From assembly GCA_025927765.1 (NCBI GenBank), contig JAICKU010000012.1, positions 1-62,573 of the forward strand: a stretch of 62,573 nucleotides of DNA, given 5' to 3'. Made by a program: the position numbers and the translations under genes. Every line of letters begins with the position of its first letter. The stretch's first letter is position 1. Under the pieces are notes generated by a model. The model was given only the letters and a program-made list of their open reading frames with translations. It ran no database searches and was not told where the DNA came from. This DNA is from Burkholderiales bacterium (GTDB lineage: Bacteria > Pseudomonadota > Gammaproteobacteria > Burkholderiales > Casimicrobiaceae). Below are positions 45,953-55,374 of this stretch, piece by piece.

Positions 45953-46915
45953 CTACGCGGCGCGCGCCTCGTGCTGCTCGAGCCGCGCGAGCTCGCTGCC
46001 GAGATACGCGGCGATCGCGCGCATGCCCGACACGCGCGCCGCACGCTCGGCGTCGGCGTTGTAGTTCGTGTTCGTGTTGACGTCGTACGTGTAGATCTCG
46101 CCGCTGCCATCGCGGATGAACTCGATGCCCGCGATGCCGATGCCGTTGTCGGCGAGGAAACGCCGGTAGCGCTCGACGATCGGATGCGCGAAGCCTTCCA
46201 GGATGCGAAAGCGCGGCGCCGGCGACGTGGGCGCGGTTTCGCCGACCGGGCAGAACGCGTCGTCGATCCGGCACACGTCGGCCGGGCAGAGCTCGAAGCC
46301 CTGCGAGGTGTCCACCTGGACGGCGTAGAGGAAACGCCCGCCGACGAACTCGACGCGCGTGATGAACGGCTCCGGCGCCTCGATGTAGCGCTGGATCAGC
46401 GTGACGCCGTCGATCGAATCCTCGAACGCCGCGCCGTCGACGTAGCGCTCGAGCGCGTCGACGCTGTCGAACTTGTGCACGCCGAGGCCCTTGCCCGCGC
46501 GATTGTGCTTGGTGACGAACGGCGCGCCCATCGTCTTCGCCGCCGCGACGATTTCGTCGCGACCGACGGCGGCGATCGTGTGCGGCACGCGGAGGCCGTA
46601 GCGCCCGAGTGTCGCGTACTGCGCCATCTTGCTGATTTCGAGCGCGAGCGCCCGGCTGTCGTTGACGACGCGACGGCCGTGCGCTTCGAGCCATGCGAGC
46701 ACGCCGCCGGTGAGCTCGGCCGCGTAGCGGTGGCCGCGCGTATGCGACGATGCGCTCATGCGGTTGTAGAAGACGCCTTCGGGCGGCACGCTCGCGAGGT
46801 CGAGCGTGCGCCGGTCGATGAACCATTCGGAGAAGGGCAGGCCGAACTCGCGGAATGCGTCGCGCAGCGGCTCGACCCAGGCGTCGTTTTCGTGGATGAC
46901 GTAAATGCGTGGCAT
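45953..46915 (-). CDS. ATP-grasp ligase, RimK-like
   Basis: The 320-residue enzyme starts MPRIYVIHENDAWVEPLRDA. The ATP-grasp core shows PFVTKHNRAGKGLGVHKFDS (phosphate-binding loop), VTLIQRYIEAPEPFITRVEF, and the Mg-binding GIEFIRDGSGEIYTYDVNTN with NTNY. This fits a RimK/glutathione-synthase-like ligase that joins a carboxylate to an amine. Neither the acid nor the amine can be read from sequence. It is divergent from the cupin gene, with about 110 bases between the starts. An in-frame ATG 30 bases upstream (MPDRIARDTN) is possible. Confidence 0.87.
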   Translation of the reverse strand: MPRIYVIHENDAWVEPLRDAFREFGLPFSEWFIDRRTLDLASVPPEGVFYNRMSASSHTRGHRYAAELTGGVLAWLEAHGRRVVNDSRALALEISKMAQYATLGRYGLRVPHTIAAVGRDEIVAAAKTMGAPFVTKHNRAGKGLGVHKFDSVDALERYVDGAAFEDSIDGVTLIQRYIEAPEPFITRVEFVGGRFLYAVQVDTSQGFELCPADVCRIDDAFCPVGETAPTSPAPRFRILEGFAHPIVERYRRFLADNGIGIAGIEFIRDGSGEIYTYDVNTNTNYNADAERAARVSGMRAIAAYLGSELARLEQHEARAA

Positions 46916-47025
46916 GTTCGTGTCCCGGGCGATGCGGTCAGGCATCAGATGGGGACGGCGCGCGGCGCACTCAATTGCGACGGTCGGAGCGAGGTTTCGG
47001 GTCGGCGGGAAATCGGAGGCAGGCA

Positions 47026-47493
47026 ATGAGTGAATCGAAGTGGCGCCACCACGGCGTTCGCGTCGTGAAGTCGACGCAGCTCGACGCCAACACCGCGCAG
47101 ACGCCGGGCATGAACCGGGCCGCGGCAATCGACCACGCGCGGATGGGCGCCGAAAAGCTGTGGGCGGGCACCGTGGTGATCCACCCGAAGGCGAAGACCG
47201 GCGCGCATCATCACGGGCCGGTGGAGAGCGTCATCTACGTGGTGAGCGGCAAGGCGCGCATGAAGTGGGGCGATCGCCTCGAGTTCACGGCCGAGGCGGG
47301 ACCCGGGGATTTCATCTACGTGCCGCCGTTCGTGCCGCATCAGGAGATCAACGCGAGCGACACCGAGCCGCTGTCGTGCGTGCTGTGCCGAAGCGGTCAG
47401 GAGCCCGTAGTCGTCAACCTCGACCTGCCGAACGTCGAGCCCAACCCGGAAAACGTGCGCTGGGTGGACAACATCCACAAGGCGCCGGAATAG
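47026..47493 (+). CDS. Cupin-domain protein
   Basis: The 155-residue single-cupin protein has the two metal-binding motifs: TGAHHHGPVESVIYVVSG (His, His, Glu) and YVPPFVPHQEIN (third His). A GGAGGC ribosome-binding site at 47015-47020 supports ATG 47026. The end, VVVNLDLPNVEPNPENVRWV, is common among small cupins of unknown substrate. It may be a dioxygenase, isomerase or metabolite-binding protein. It is divergent from the ATP-grasp gene and convergent with the YihY gene, 4 bases between stops. Confidence 0.88.
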   Translation: MSESKWRHHGVRVVKSTQLDANTAQTPGMNRAAAIDHARMGAEKLWAGTVVIHPKAKTGAHHHGPVESVIYVVSGKARMKWGDRLEFTAEAGPGDFIYVPPFVPHQEINASDTEPLSCVLCRSGQEPVVVNLDLPNVEPNPENVRWVDNIHKAPE

Positions 47494-47497
47494 CGAA

Positions 47498-48670
47498 TCA
47501 GGTGCGACGCAGCCGGCCGTGGCGACGCAGCTCGTTCAGCACCTCGCCGGCGATCAGACCCACCGTCGCCGCGACGCCGGCGGCGATCTTCAGCTTTGCG
47601 AGCGCGGGCATCGGCCGCTCGATCGGCACGAACGGCCCCTCGATGTCGGCGGCCGCGAGCGGCGGTGCCTCGGTCGAGCGCGCATACACGGCCGCGGGCT
47701 CGGGGGCCGGATAGCGCGCGCCGTGCTGCACCTTTGGCGGCGCCTGCGTCGCCCCCTGCTTCGACGCCTGCGGCTTGCCGGCCGGCGCGGCTTTCGCCTG
47801 CCCCTTGCGCGTGCCGTGCCGGTAGGAATACGTTTTCGTGAACTCGGCGCCCAGCAGGAAGATCTGCGCCGAGTAATAGACCCAGAGGAGCACGATCACG
47901 AGCGAGCCCGCCGCGCCGAAGCTCGATGCAACGCTGTTGCGTCCGAGGTAGAGGCCGATCAGCAACTTGCCGATGGCGAACAGCAGCGACGTCACGGCGG
48001 CGCCCACCCACACATCGGTCCACGCGATCTGGACGCGCGGCAACAGCTTGTAGATCATCGCGAACAGGCCCGTGATCACGGCGAAGCTGACGATGAAATT
48101 GACGGCCTGCACGATGACGTCCCAGCCGGGGAACCACCCCGACCAGAATTTGCCGAGCGCGGACAGCCCGGCGGACAGCACCAGCGAAACGAGCAGCAGG
48201 AAGCCGATGCCGAGCACCATGCCGAACGTCAGCAGTCGTCCCTTGATCAGGCCCCAGACGCCGGAATGCTCGGATTTAGGCGAATCCCAGATGCGGTCGA
48301 GGTCCGATTGCAGTTCGCCGAACACCGTGGTTGCGCCCACGAGCAGCGTGACGATGCCGGCGATCGCCGCGAACGTGCCGCCGCCGGTCTGGTTCGCGCT
48401 CTTCACCGCGGACTCGATTACGCTCGCGCCGCGGTCGCCGAGCAGCCCGCGCATCTGGTCGAAAATCTGCCCGCGCGCCGACTCCTCGCCGAAGAAGAAG
48501 CCGGCAACGGCGATCGCGATGATCAGCAGCGGCGCGATCGAAAAGATCGTGTAGTAGGCGAGTGCTGCGCCCATGCTCGACGCGTAGTCGTCGGACCACT
48601 GCGACACCGACTCCTTCGACAGCGCCCAGAGATCCTTCCCGAGCGACCGAACCGATTTTCCGCCGGACAT
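47498..48670 (-). CDS. YihY/BrkB-family inner-membrane protein
   Basis: The 390-residue protein shows the BrkB pattern. The amphipathic start WALSKESVSQWSDDYASSMG is followed by the signature AALAYYTIFSIAPLLIIAIA, then five further helices, including WVGAAVTSLLFAIGKLLIGL and FGAAGSLVIVLLWVYYSAQI, and LGAEFTKTYS. A long cytoplasmic Ala/Pro/Lys-rich tail follows, with a possible last helix near 365-382. Family members are linked to transport or envelope homeostasis, with no settled substrate. Upstream of its start, about 215 bases before the aminotransferase stop contain no gene I can support. Confidence 0.92.
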   Translation of the reverse strand: MSGGKSVRSLGKDLWALSKESVSQWSDDYASSMGAALAYYTIFSIAPLLIIAIAVAGFFFGEESARGQIFDQMRGLLGDRGASVIESAVKSANQTGGGTFAAIAGIVTLLVGATTVFGELQSDLDRIWDSPKSEHSGVWGLIKGRLLTFGMVLGIGFLLLVSLVLSAGLSALGKFWSGWFPGWDVIVQAVNFIVSFAVITGLFAMIYKLLPRVQIAWTDVWVGAAVTSLLFAIGKLLIGLYLGRNSVASSFGAAGSLVIVLLWVYYSAQIFLLGAEFTKTYSYRHGTRKGQAKAAPAGKPQASKQGATQAPPKVQHGARYPAPEPAAVYARSTEAPPLAAADIEGPFVPIERPMPALAKLKIAAGVAATVGLIAGEVLNELRRHGRLRRT

Positions 48671-48886
48671 GCGCGCTCCCTGGCGCCGTTCACGCCGGCG
48701 CGTCGCGGGCGACGAGCGTCACGGCGTCCCCAGGGGGCGGTCGCGGCTCTGCCGATCGGAAGCGTAGCCGCCGCGCCGGGCGCCGCGCTATCGGAAGAGT
48801 GCGCGGAGCGGCGTACGAGGCGCGCCGACATGCGATCGCGGCGATCGAGGCGATGACCGCGTCGCGTGGCACGGCCGCGGTCGACG

Positions 48887-50059
48887 TCACGCGTTGCAGC
48901 GTGCTTCGAGAAAGTGCGCGAGGCGCGCGACGCCCTCGTCGAGCCGCTCGTCGCTCGCGGCGAAGCACCAGCGCACGAAGCCTTCGCCTTCGGGACCGAA
49001 CGCGCGGCCGGGTGCAAGACCGAGCTTCGCCTGGTGCACCAGCGCCTTGCAGAACGCGACGCTGTCGGTCATGCCGTCGATCCGGAAGAACGCGTACATT
49101 GCGCCCGCGGGCGGCGCGACTTCCACGCGCGGCAGCGTGCGCAGCGCGGCGACGAGGCGGTCGCGCGCATGGCGAAGACGCGCCCGCGTCGCCACGACCG
49201 TGGGCTCGCCGTCGCGCAGCGCGACCACGCCGCCGCGCTGCACGAACACCGGCGAGCACGACGTGTTGTATTCGACGAGCTTGCCGAGATCCGGCACGAG
49301 CGCGCGCGGCGCGACGATCCAGCCGAGGCGCCAGCCGGTCATCAGCCACGCCTTCGAGAAGCTGTTCGTGCTGACGACGCGCGCATCGCGATCGGCGAAT
49401 TCGAGGAGCGACGGCGCGGCGCGCGCGGCGCCGGCGTAATGCAGACGCTCGTACACGTCGTCGGCAACGATCCAGATACCGTGGCGCGCGCAATGCGCGA
49501 GCAGCGCCTGCTGCGACGCGCGATCGATCGTCCAGCCGGTCGGGTTGTTCGGCGAATTCAGGAGCAGCACGCGCGTGTCGGGCGTGAGGGCGTCGAGCAG
49601 GCGATCGACGTCGAGCGTCCACCCCGAGGCGCCGAACGCGAGCGGGACGCACTCGACGTTCGCCCCGAGGATCTTCGGGATCTCGGTGAGGTTCGGCCAG
49701 AGCGGCGTCACGACGACGACGCGGTCGCCCGGCGAGACCAGCGCCTCGACGGTGATCATCAGCGCCGACATGCCCGACGCGGTCACGACGATCTCGTCCG
49801 CGCCGACCGGCGCGTGCAGCGCGCTCACGTACCCGGCGATCGCTTGCCGCAGCTCGGGAATGCCGAGGTTCTGCGCGTAGAACGTCTCGCCGCGCGCAAG
49901 CGACGCGGCGGCGGCGTCGCGGATGAACGCCGGCGTCACCTGGTCGGGCTCGCCGAACCAGAAGGCGAGCACGTCCGGGTCGTGCATGCCGGCGTTGGCG
50001 ATGTCGCGGATGCGCGACGCTTCGAGCGCGCGCACGTCGGGTCGGGCCAGGGGGAGCAC
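48887..50059 (-). CDS. PLP-dependent class I/II aminotransferase
   Basis: The 390-residue enzyme uses pyridoxal phosphate, with the Schiff-base Lys near residue 236 in STNSFSKAWLMTGWRLGW. Other fold-type I landmarks are ITASGMS-like GMSALMITVEALVSPGD, LLLNSPNNPTGWTID (substrate Asn) and the Asp in GIWIVADDVYERLHY. The family includes aspartate aminotransferases and related enzymes; the amino donor is not clear. The start is GTG 50059 (VLPLARPDVRALEASRIRDI), 13 bases after the stop of the diguanylate cyclase gene, suggesting a shared transcript. Confidence 0.92.
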   Translation of the reverse strand: MLPLARPDVRALEASRIRDIANAGMHDPDVLAFWFGEPDQVTPAFIRDAAAASLARGETFYAQNLGIPELRQAIAGYVSALHAPVGADEIVVTASGMSALMITVEALVSPGDRVVVVTPLWPNLTEIPKILGANVECVPLAFGASGWTLDVDRLLDALTPDTRVLLLNSPNNPTGWTIDRASQQALLAHCARHGIWIVADDVYERLHYAGAARAAPSLLEFADRDARVVSTNSFSKAWLMTGWRLGWIVAPRALVPDLGKLVEYNTSCSPVFVQRGGVVALRDGEPTVVATRARLRHARDRLVAALRTLPRVEVAPPAGAMYAFFRIDGMTDSVAFCKALVHQAKLGLAPGRAFGPEGEGFVRWCFAASDERLDEGVARLAHFLEARCNA

Positions 50060-50072
50060 GCCCCGATTGTGC

Positions 50073-52919
50073 CTAAATCGCGATCTCGTAGGTATCGCGG
50101 CCGTGCCCCTTGGCCGCGTAGAGCGCGCTGTCCGCACGCTTCAGGAGCGCCTCGGCCGTCGTCGCGCTGCCGTGGCCCATCGCGATGCCGATGCTCGTGG
50201 TCACCTGCAGCGACGCGTCCGCTGCGCCAAACGCCGGCCGCATCGCCGCGAGGATCTTGCGCGCGACGAAGCGGCATTCGTCGCGCGTGTGGATGCCCTC
50301 GAGCACGATCACGAACTCGTCGCCCGCCAGCCGCGCGACGAGATCGGTGGGCCGTACCGAAGCCTGCAGACGGCGCGCGAACTCGCGCAGCACGTCGTCG
50401 CCCCCGGCGTGGCCGAGCGTGTCGTTGATCGTCTTGAACGAGTCGACGTCGAGGAACATCAGCGCGACCTGCGTGCCGCTTCGCGCCGAGCGCGCGAGCG
50501 CCGCCGCGATGCCGTCGTTGAACGCGTGCCGGTTCGGCAGGCCCGTCAGCGTGTCCTTCTGCGCGAGCCGCGCGAGCTGGCGCTCGACGTCCTTCATCGG
50601 AGTCACGTCGGTCGACGACGTGTAGACGCCCACCACGTGCCCGGTGGCATCGATGTCGGGAATGTAGCTGCCGCGCAGGCACCGCGACGTGCCCGCGTGG
50701 TGCACGTCGACTTCGAAGTCGACGCGCTCGCCTTCGAATGCGCGGTCGAGGTTCGGCCGCACGGACGCGTACGTCTCGGGGCCGAGCACGTCGGCAACGC
50801 GCTGTCCGGTGATCTCGGGCAGCGGCTTGCCGAGCCAGCTTTCGTAGTAGCGACTGTTGAACCGGTAGCGGCGCCCGCGATCGATGTAGCCGACCATCGA
50901 CGGGATGCTGTCGGTGATGCGCTGCAGGCGCTCCTCGCTCGCTTCGGCCCGCGCCTGCGCGGCGCGAAGCGCCGTCACGTCCTGGGAGATGGTGAACACG
51001 CCCGCCACGCGGCCATGGGCGTCGAAGTCGGGCACGTGATCGACCTGATAGTGCTGCGTGTGGCCGCCGTGCTCGACGACGAGGTCGAACCGGCTGCGCT
51101 CGCCCGCGTAGCTTCGCTCGAGCTCGGGCGCGATCTGCGCGTAGCTCGTCTCGGGCACGATGTCGGCCAGGGGTCGCCCAACGATGTCCGACGCGTTCGC
51201 GCCCCAGTACTCGGCAAAGCGGCGGTTGCCGAAGAGCACGCGTCCGTTGCGATCGATGTAGGTGATGCGCGCCGGGATGCCATCGGCGATCAGCCGGATG
51301 AAGCGCTCGCGCGCCTCGAGCGCTTCCTCGGCATGCTTGCGGCGCGTGATGTCCTGGCAAACGACGTAGGCACCCCGCACGTGCTGCGCGTCGCCGTAGT
51401 CGGGGAAGCACGCCACGAGGAACACCATGCCCGACCCGTCGGGCGTGAACGTCGCCTCGAACGTCTGCGGCAGTCCGGCACGCACTTCGCGCATGCGCGG
51501 CTCGATCCGCGCATAGACCTTCCGGCCGGTGATTTCGCAGAGCTTCCTGCCAAGCACGTGCGACGGCGCGACGTGGAAGACGTTCTGCAGGTAGTCGTTG
51601 ACGAAGCGCAGGCGCTCGTCGCCATCGATGTACGCGATCAGCACCGGCACGTTCGCGGTGATGGTCGCGAGCTCGCTGGTGCTGGCTTCCAGCGCTTTCG
51701 TCTTCTCCTCGAGGGCGACGGCCTTTTCCTGCAGCGCGCGCGTGCGCTCCTCGACCGTTTGCGCGAGCCGGTTCAGCGTGCGCGCGAGCACGCCGGTCTC
51801 GTCGTCGCCTTCGACGTTCGTCCGGTGGTCCAGATGACCGCGCGCGAGCAGCGTCGCGTCGTGCGCGAGGCGGCGCAGCGGCTGCGCGATCCGCGAACCG
51901 ACGCGCACGGCGAAGAGCGCGCCGAGCAACAGCGACACGGCGCCGAAGGCGAGCGTGTGCGACACGTTGCGCCGGGCGGACGCGAGGGCTTCGTCCTCGG
52001 GCAGGCCCACGAACACGTGCCAGGGGACGCGCGAGGCCTGCGTGAAGCCCGCGATGCGCGGCAGGTCGTCGGCGCTTCGCGCGTCGTCGACGCCTTCGCG
52101 GCGCGCGATGTTCGCACGGACGTTGCCGACGCCGAGGACGTTCGTGCCGACGAAGCGCTCGGGCTCGATGTTCCGCGCGAGGATGTCGCCGGCGGGATTG
52201 AGGATCGACACCACCGTGCCGGACGGTGCGGTGCCCTTGAGGTCGAGGAGCCAGCGGAGATCGGTCAGCGTGGCCGAGATCGTGACCACGCCGGCGACGG
52301 CGCCTGCGGCGTCGCGAATCGGCCGGGCGAACACCACGACCAGCTCGCGGCTCCACGGCGAAGGCAGGGGTCCCGCGACTGCGAGGTCACCGGTGGCGAT
52401 CGCGTCGCGGAAGTACGGCGCGGACGCGATCGACATCGCGTCGCCGCCATCGCGCCGGACGAGCGAACCGACGTTGCGGCCGTCCAGCGTCCAGACGCCG
52501 ACGTTGTGGACGGACGGCGGCAGGTCGCTCCGGGCGCGGCGCAGAAACGCGTCGTTGGCCGCGGTGTGCGACGGGGACGCGACCACGCCCTGTTTGACGA
52601 GCGCGAGTGCCGCCACCATGTCGCTCACGTAGTCGTCGACGCGCGCGGCGAAGAGCTTGGCGAGCGACAGCGAGTGTTGCTTGGCGGTGTCGCGCTCGAT
52701 CGTTGCCTGGTGGACGGCCGTGCCGGCGACATAGGCGATGAACGGGAGGCCGAGCGCGAGGGCGAGAAGCGCAACCCGCATCCGGATCGAGCGCCGCAGC
52801 CGGGGCCAGCCGAGCGCGCGCAGCGCCGGGCGCAGGCCGGGCGCGCGTGCCAGCGCGCGAAGGCCGCCGCCCCCGGGCGGGCGGCCGGTGATCGTCTGCG
52901 GCGAACCGTCGCGGGACAT
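50073..52919 (-). CDS. Cache-HAMP-PAS-PAS-PAS-GGDEF diguanylate cyclase
   Basis: The 948-residue membrane sensor makes cyclic di-GMP. It has one helix at about 48-68, a periplasmic Cache domain to about 285, a second helix at about 293-313, a HAMP segment and a coiled coil with KAVALEEKTKALEAST. Three PAS domains then start near 395, 525 and 655. The C-terminal GGDEF domain carries the motif as AGDEF (ARLAGDEFVIVLEG), a variant known to be active, and an RxxD inhibitory site (RPTD) five residues before it. DTLTGLPNRHAFNDG begins the domain. Start may be ATG 52919 or an in-frame ATG at 52979. Signal unknown. Confidence 0.93.
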   Translation of the reverse strand: MSRDGSPQTITGRPPGGGGLRALARAPGLRPALRALGWPRLRRSIRMRVALLALALGLPFIAYVAGTAVHQATIERDTAKQHSLSLAKLFAARVDDYVSDMVAALALVKQGVVASPSHTAANDAFLRRARSDLPPSVHNVGVWTLDGRNVGSLVRRDGGDAMSIASAPYFRDAIATGDLAVAGPLPSPWSRELVVVFARPIRDAAGAVAGVVTISATLTDLRWLLDLKGTAPSGTVVSILNPAGDILARNIEPERFVGTNVLGVGNVRANIARREGVDDARSADDLPRIAGFTQASRVPWHVFVGLPEDEALASARRNVSHTLAFGAVSLLLGALFAVRVGSRIAQPLRRLAHDATLLARGHLDHRTNVEGDDETGVLARTLNRLAQTVEERTRALQEKAVALEEKTKALEASTSELATITANVPVLIAYIDGDERLRFVNDYLQNVFHVAPSHVLGRKLCEITGRKVYARIEPRMREVRAGLPQTFEATFTPDGSGMVFLVACFPDYGDAQHVRGAYVVCQDITRRKHAEEALEARERFIRLIADGIPARITYIDRNGRVLFGNRRFAEYWGANASDIVGRPLADIVPETSYAQIAPELERSYAGERSRFDLVVEHGGHTQHYQVDHVPDFDAHGRVAGVFTISQDVTALRAAQARAEASEERLQRITDSIPSMVGYIDRGRRYRFNSRYYESWLGKPLPEITGQRVADVLGPETYASVRPNLDRAFEGERVDFEVDVHHAGTSRCLRGSYIPDIDATGHVVGVYTSSTDVTPMKDVERQLARLAQKDTLTGLPNRHAFNDGIAAALARSARSGTQVALMFLDVDSFKTINDTLGHAGGDDVLREFARRLQASVRPTDLVARLAGDEFVIVLEGIHTRDECRFVARKILAAMRPAFGAADASLQVTTSIGIAMGHGSATTAEALLKRADSALYAAKGHGRDTYEIAI

Positions 52920-53009
52920 GGAGACTCCGGTGCCCGAAAACCGGGCGAGAAAGTCGTGCAAGGAACATGCCGATGTCATGGCCGCCCGAAACGCGGCCGG
53001 CCCGCGGCG

Positions 53010-53810
53010 TCAGGGCCCGAAGGCCTTCCAGCTCATCCACAGCCCGAGGAGTGTCAGCATCACCGCGAACGCCTTGCGCAGCCCGGTGACCGACGTCGCG
53101 TGCGCGACGCGCGCGCCGAGCGGCGCGAGCAGCACGCTCATGACGACGATGCCGCCGAGCGCCGGCAGGTAGACGTAGCCGATCGAGTGGGCGGGCAGGT
53201 CGGCGACCTGCCGGCCCGCATACATGAAGCCGATCGCCGACGCGACGGCCACCGGCCAGCCGATCGCGGCCGACGTGGCTACAGCGCTATGCACCTTGAC
53301 GTTGCAGCGTGTCATGAAGGGCACCGCGAGGAACGCGCCGCCGGTGCCGACCATGCCGGCGAGCACGCCGATGCCGAGGCCGACGCCGAACATCGCCGGC
53401 CGGCCGGGGAGCTCCCGCGTCGCCTTCGCGGCCCTGGGCATGACCATCCGTACCGCGGTGAAGAGCGTGAAGGCACCGAAGATCGCCGACATCACGCGCA
53501 TCGGCAGCGCGCTTGCGATCTGCGGCCCGATCAGCGAGCCGATCACGAGTCCCGGGGCCATCGCCACGACGATCGGCCACACGACGGCGCCGCGCTTGTG
53601 GTGGGCGCGCACGGAGGCAAAGGCGGTGAACACGATCGACGCCGCCGACGTGCCGATCGCGAGCGGCAGCTGGTCCTGCGTCGCGACGCCTTGGTGCGCG
53701 AACACCTCCATGAGCACCGGCACGATCGTGAAGCCGCCGCCGATGCCAAGAAGACCGGCGAGAAAGCCGACGTACGCGCCGAGCAGCAGGAAGACCAGGA
53801 ACGCCACCAT
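53010..53810 (-). CDS. TSUP-family anion exporter (TauE/SafE-like)
   Basis: The 266-residue, seven- to eight-helix inner-membrane protein shows the TSUP repeat: LLGAYVGFLAGLLGIGGGFT in the first half and GLGIGVLAGMVGTGGAFLAV in the second. TSUP proteins move sulfite, sulfonates or related small anions; the substrate here is unknown. The ATG at 53810 is immediately preceded on its strand by an 18-base repeat that also precedes the divergent mpl gene. The N-terminus MVAFLVFLLLGA supports this start. Confidence 0.92.
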   Translation of the reverse strand: MVAFLVFLLLGAYVGFLAGLLGIGGGFTIVPVLMEVFAHQGVATQDQLPLAIGTSAASIVFTAFASVRAHHKRGAVVWPIVVAMAPGLVIGSLIGPQIASALPMRVMSAIFGAFTLFTAVRMVMPRAAKATRELPGRPAMFGVGLGIGVLAGMVGTGGAFLAVPFMTRCNVKVHSAVATSAAIGWPVAVASAIGFMYAGRQVADLPAHSIGYVYLPALGGIVVMSVLLAPLGARVAHATSVTGLRKAFAVMLTLLGLWMSWKAFGP

Positions 53811-53828
53811 CAGGGATCAGGTATCGGG
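53811..53828 (-). repeat. GATACCTGATCCCTG element abutting the TSUP start codon
   Basis: On the minus strand CCCGATACCTGATCCCTG directly abuts the ATG of the TSUP gene. The same sequence with one change occurs in front of mpl (53960-53977) on the plus strand, forming a long inverted repeat across the divergent promoter region. Confidence 0.85.
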
Positions 53829-53959
53829 TGTCAGGTATGGGCCACGGCGCATCCCGGCGTGCCCGCATTGTGCCGGTAGTGCGCACCTGGGCTCGGGATC
53901 GGCGCATCGACATCAGTAAACTGCCCGCGCATCCGAAGCGCCGTTCCGGATCCCCGATC

Positions 53960-53977
53960 CCCGATACCCGATCCCTG
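53960..53977 (+). repeat. GATACCCGATCCCTG element abutting the mpl start codon
   Basis: CCCGATACCCGATCCCTG ends 2 bases before the mpl ATG, in the position of the ribosome-binding site. It is part of a longer run, GGATCCCCGATCCCCGATAC, containing several GATCCC units. No normal Shine-Dalgarno sequence is seen for mpl. Confidence 0.85.
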
Positions 53978-53979
53978 AA

Positions 53980-55374
53980 ATGCATCTCCACATCCTCGGC
54001 ATCTGCGGCACGTTCATGGGCGGCCTCGCCGCCATCGCTCGCGCGGCCGGCCATGCCGTCACCGGCTGCGACGCCAACGTCTATCCGCCGATGTCAACAC
54101 AACTCGCCGAACTCGGCATCGGCCTTTGCGACGGCTTCGATCCGTCGCAGCTCGACGGCGTCGCCCGGGACGCCGACGTGTTCGTCGTCGGCAACGTCGT
54201 CTCGCGCGGCAATCGGCTGATGGAGGCGATCATGGATCGCCGGCTCGCGTACGTGTCGGGGCCGCAGTGGCTCGCCGAGAACGTGCTCGGCGGGCGCACC
54301 GTGCTCGCGGTCGCGGGCACGCACGGCAAGACGACGACGTCGTCGATGCTCGCGCACATCCTCGAGCGCGCCGGCCTGGCGCCGGGCTTCCTGATCGGCG
54401 GCGTGCCGGTCGACTTCGACGTGTCGGCGCGCCTCACCGCAAGCCCGCATTTCGTGATCGAGGCCGACGAATACGACACCGCGTTCTTCGACAAGCGCTC
54501 GAAGTTCGTCCACTACCGGCCAACGATCGCGATCCTCAACAACCTCGAGTTCGATCACGCCGACATCTTTGCCGACCTCGCGGCAATCGAGACGCAGTTC
54601 CACCATTTCGTGCGCACGATTCCCGGCAACGGGCACATCGTCGTGAACGGCGACGACGCGGCGCTGGCGCGCGTGCTCTCGCGCGGCGCCTGGAGCGACG
54701 TGGAGCGCTTCGCGGCGCGCGAAGTGACCGCAGCGGTGGACTGGACGATCGATGACGACGGCGCGGTGCAGCATGGCGGCGAGGCTGTCGGCACGCTGGC
54801 GTTCGGGCAGACGGGGCGGCACAACCGGCTCAATGCGCTCGCGGCGATCGCCGCGGCGCGTCACGCGGGCGTTGCGCCGCACGCGGCGCTCGCCGCGCTC
54901 GCGACGTTCCGCGGCGTGCGCCGGCGCATGGAGCTTCGCGGGCGCTCGCGTGGCGTAGCCGTCTACGACGACTTCGCGCACCACCCGACGGCGATCGCCA
55001 CGACGATCGAGGGGCTGCGCCGGCGCGAGCCGGCGGGACGCATCCTTGCGGTGCTCGAGCCGCGCTCGAACACGATGAAGCTCGGCACGATGAAGGCCGC
55101 GCTGCCGGGGAGCCTCGCGCAGGCGGACCGCGTGTTCTGCTATGCGGGCAACCTCGGCTGGGACCCCGCCGAGGCGCTGGCGCCGCTCGCCGGCCGTGCG
55201 CACGTGCACGACGATCTCGACGCCCTGGTCGCCGCCGTCGCCCGCGAGGCGCGCCACGGTGATCACGTGCTGGTGATGAGCAACGGCGGCTTCGGCGGCG
55301 TGCACGCGAAGCTGCTCGCCGCGCTCGGTGCCGATGAGGTGCTCGGCGCAGCGACCGGCGGGAACGTGGGTTGA
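53980..55374 (+). CDS. mpl: UDP-N-acetylmuramate:L-alanyl-gamma-D-glutamyl-meso-diaminopimelate ligase
   Basis: Mpl recycles peptidoglycan by joining the recovered murein tripeptide to UDP-N-acetylmuramate in the cytosol. The 464-residue Mur ligase starts MHLHILGICGTFMGGLAAIA and has the ATP loop AVAGTHGKTTTSSMLAHILE, NNLEFDHADIFADLAAIETQ, the central-domain Glu/Asp in HFVIEADEYDTAFFD, and the C-terminal RGVAVYDDFAHHPTAI typical of MurC/Mpl. The absence of neighbouring mur and fts genes supports Mpl over MurC. Its stop overlaps the TTG start of the YqiA-like gene by 4 bases. Confidence 0.95.
   Translation: MHLHILGICGTFMGGLAAIARAAGHAVTGCDANVYPPMSTQLAELGIGLCDGFDPSQLDGVARDADVFVVGNVVSRGNRLMEAIMDRRLAYVSGPQWLAENVLGGRTVLAVAGTHGKTTTSSMLAHILERAGLAPGFLIGGVPVDFDVSARLTASPHFVIEADEYDTAFFDKRSKFVHYRPTIAILNNLEFDHADIFADLAAIETQFHHFVRTIPGNGHIVVNGDDAALARVLSRGAWSDVERFAAREVTAAVDWTIDDDGAVQHGGEAVGTLAFGQTGRHNRLNALAAIAAARHAGVAPHAALAALATFRGVRRRMELRGRSRGVAVYDDFAHHPTAIATTIEGLRRREPAGRILAVLEPRSNTMKLGTMKAALPGSLAQADRVFCYAGNLGWDPAEALAPLAGRAHVHDDLDALVAAVAREARHGDHVLVMSNGGFGGVHAKLLAALGADEVLGAATGGNVG

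Noticed and set aside
49923..53879. A 1318-codon plus-strand open frame across the aminotransferase, GGDEF and TSUP genes
   Set aside because: It crosses three well-supported minus-strand genes and shows no protein family features.
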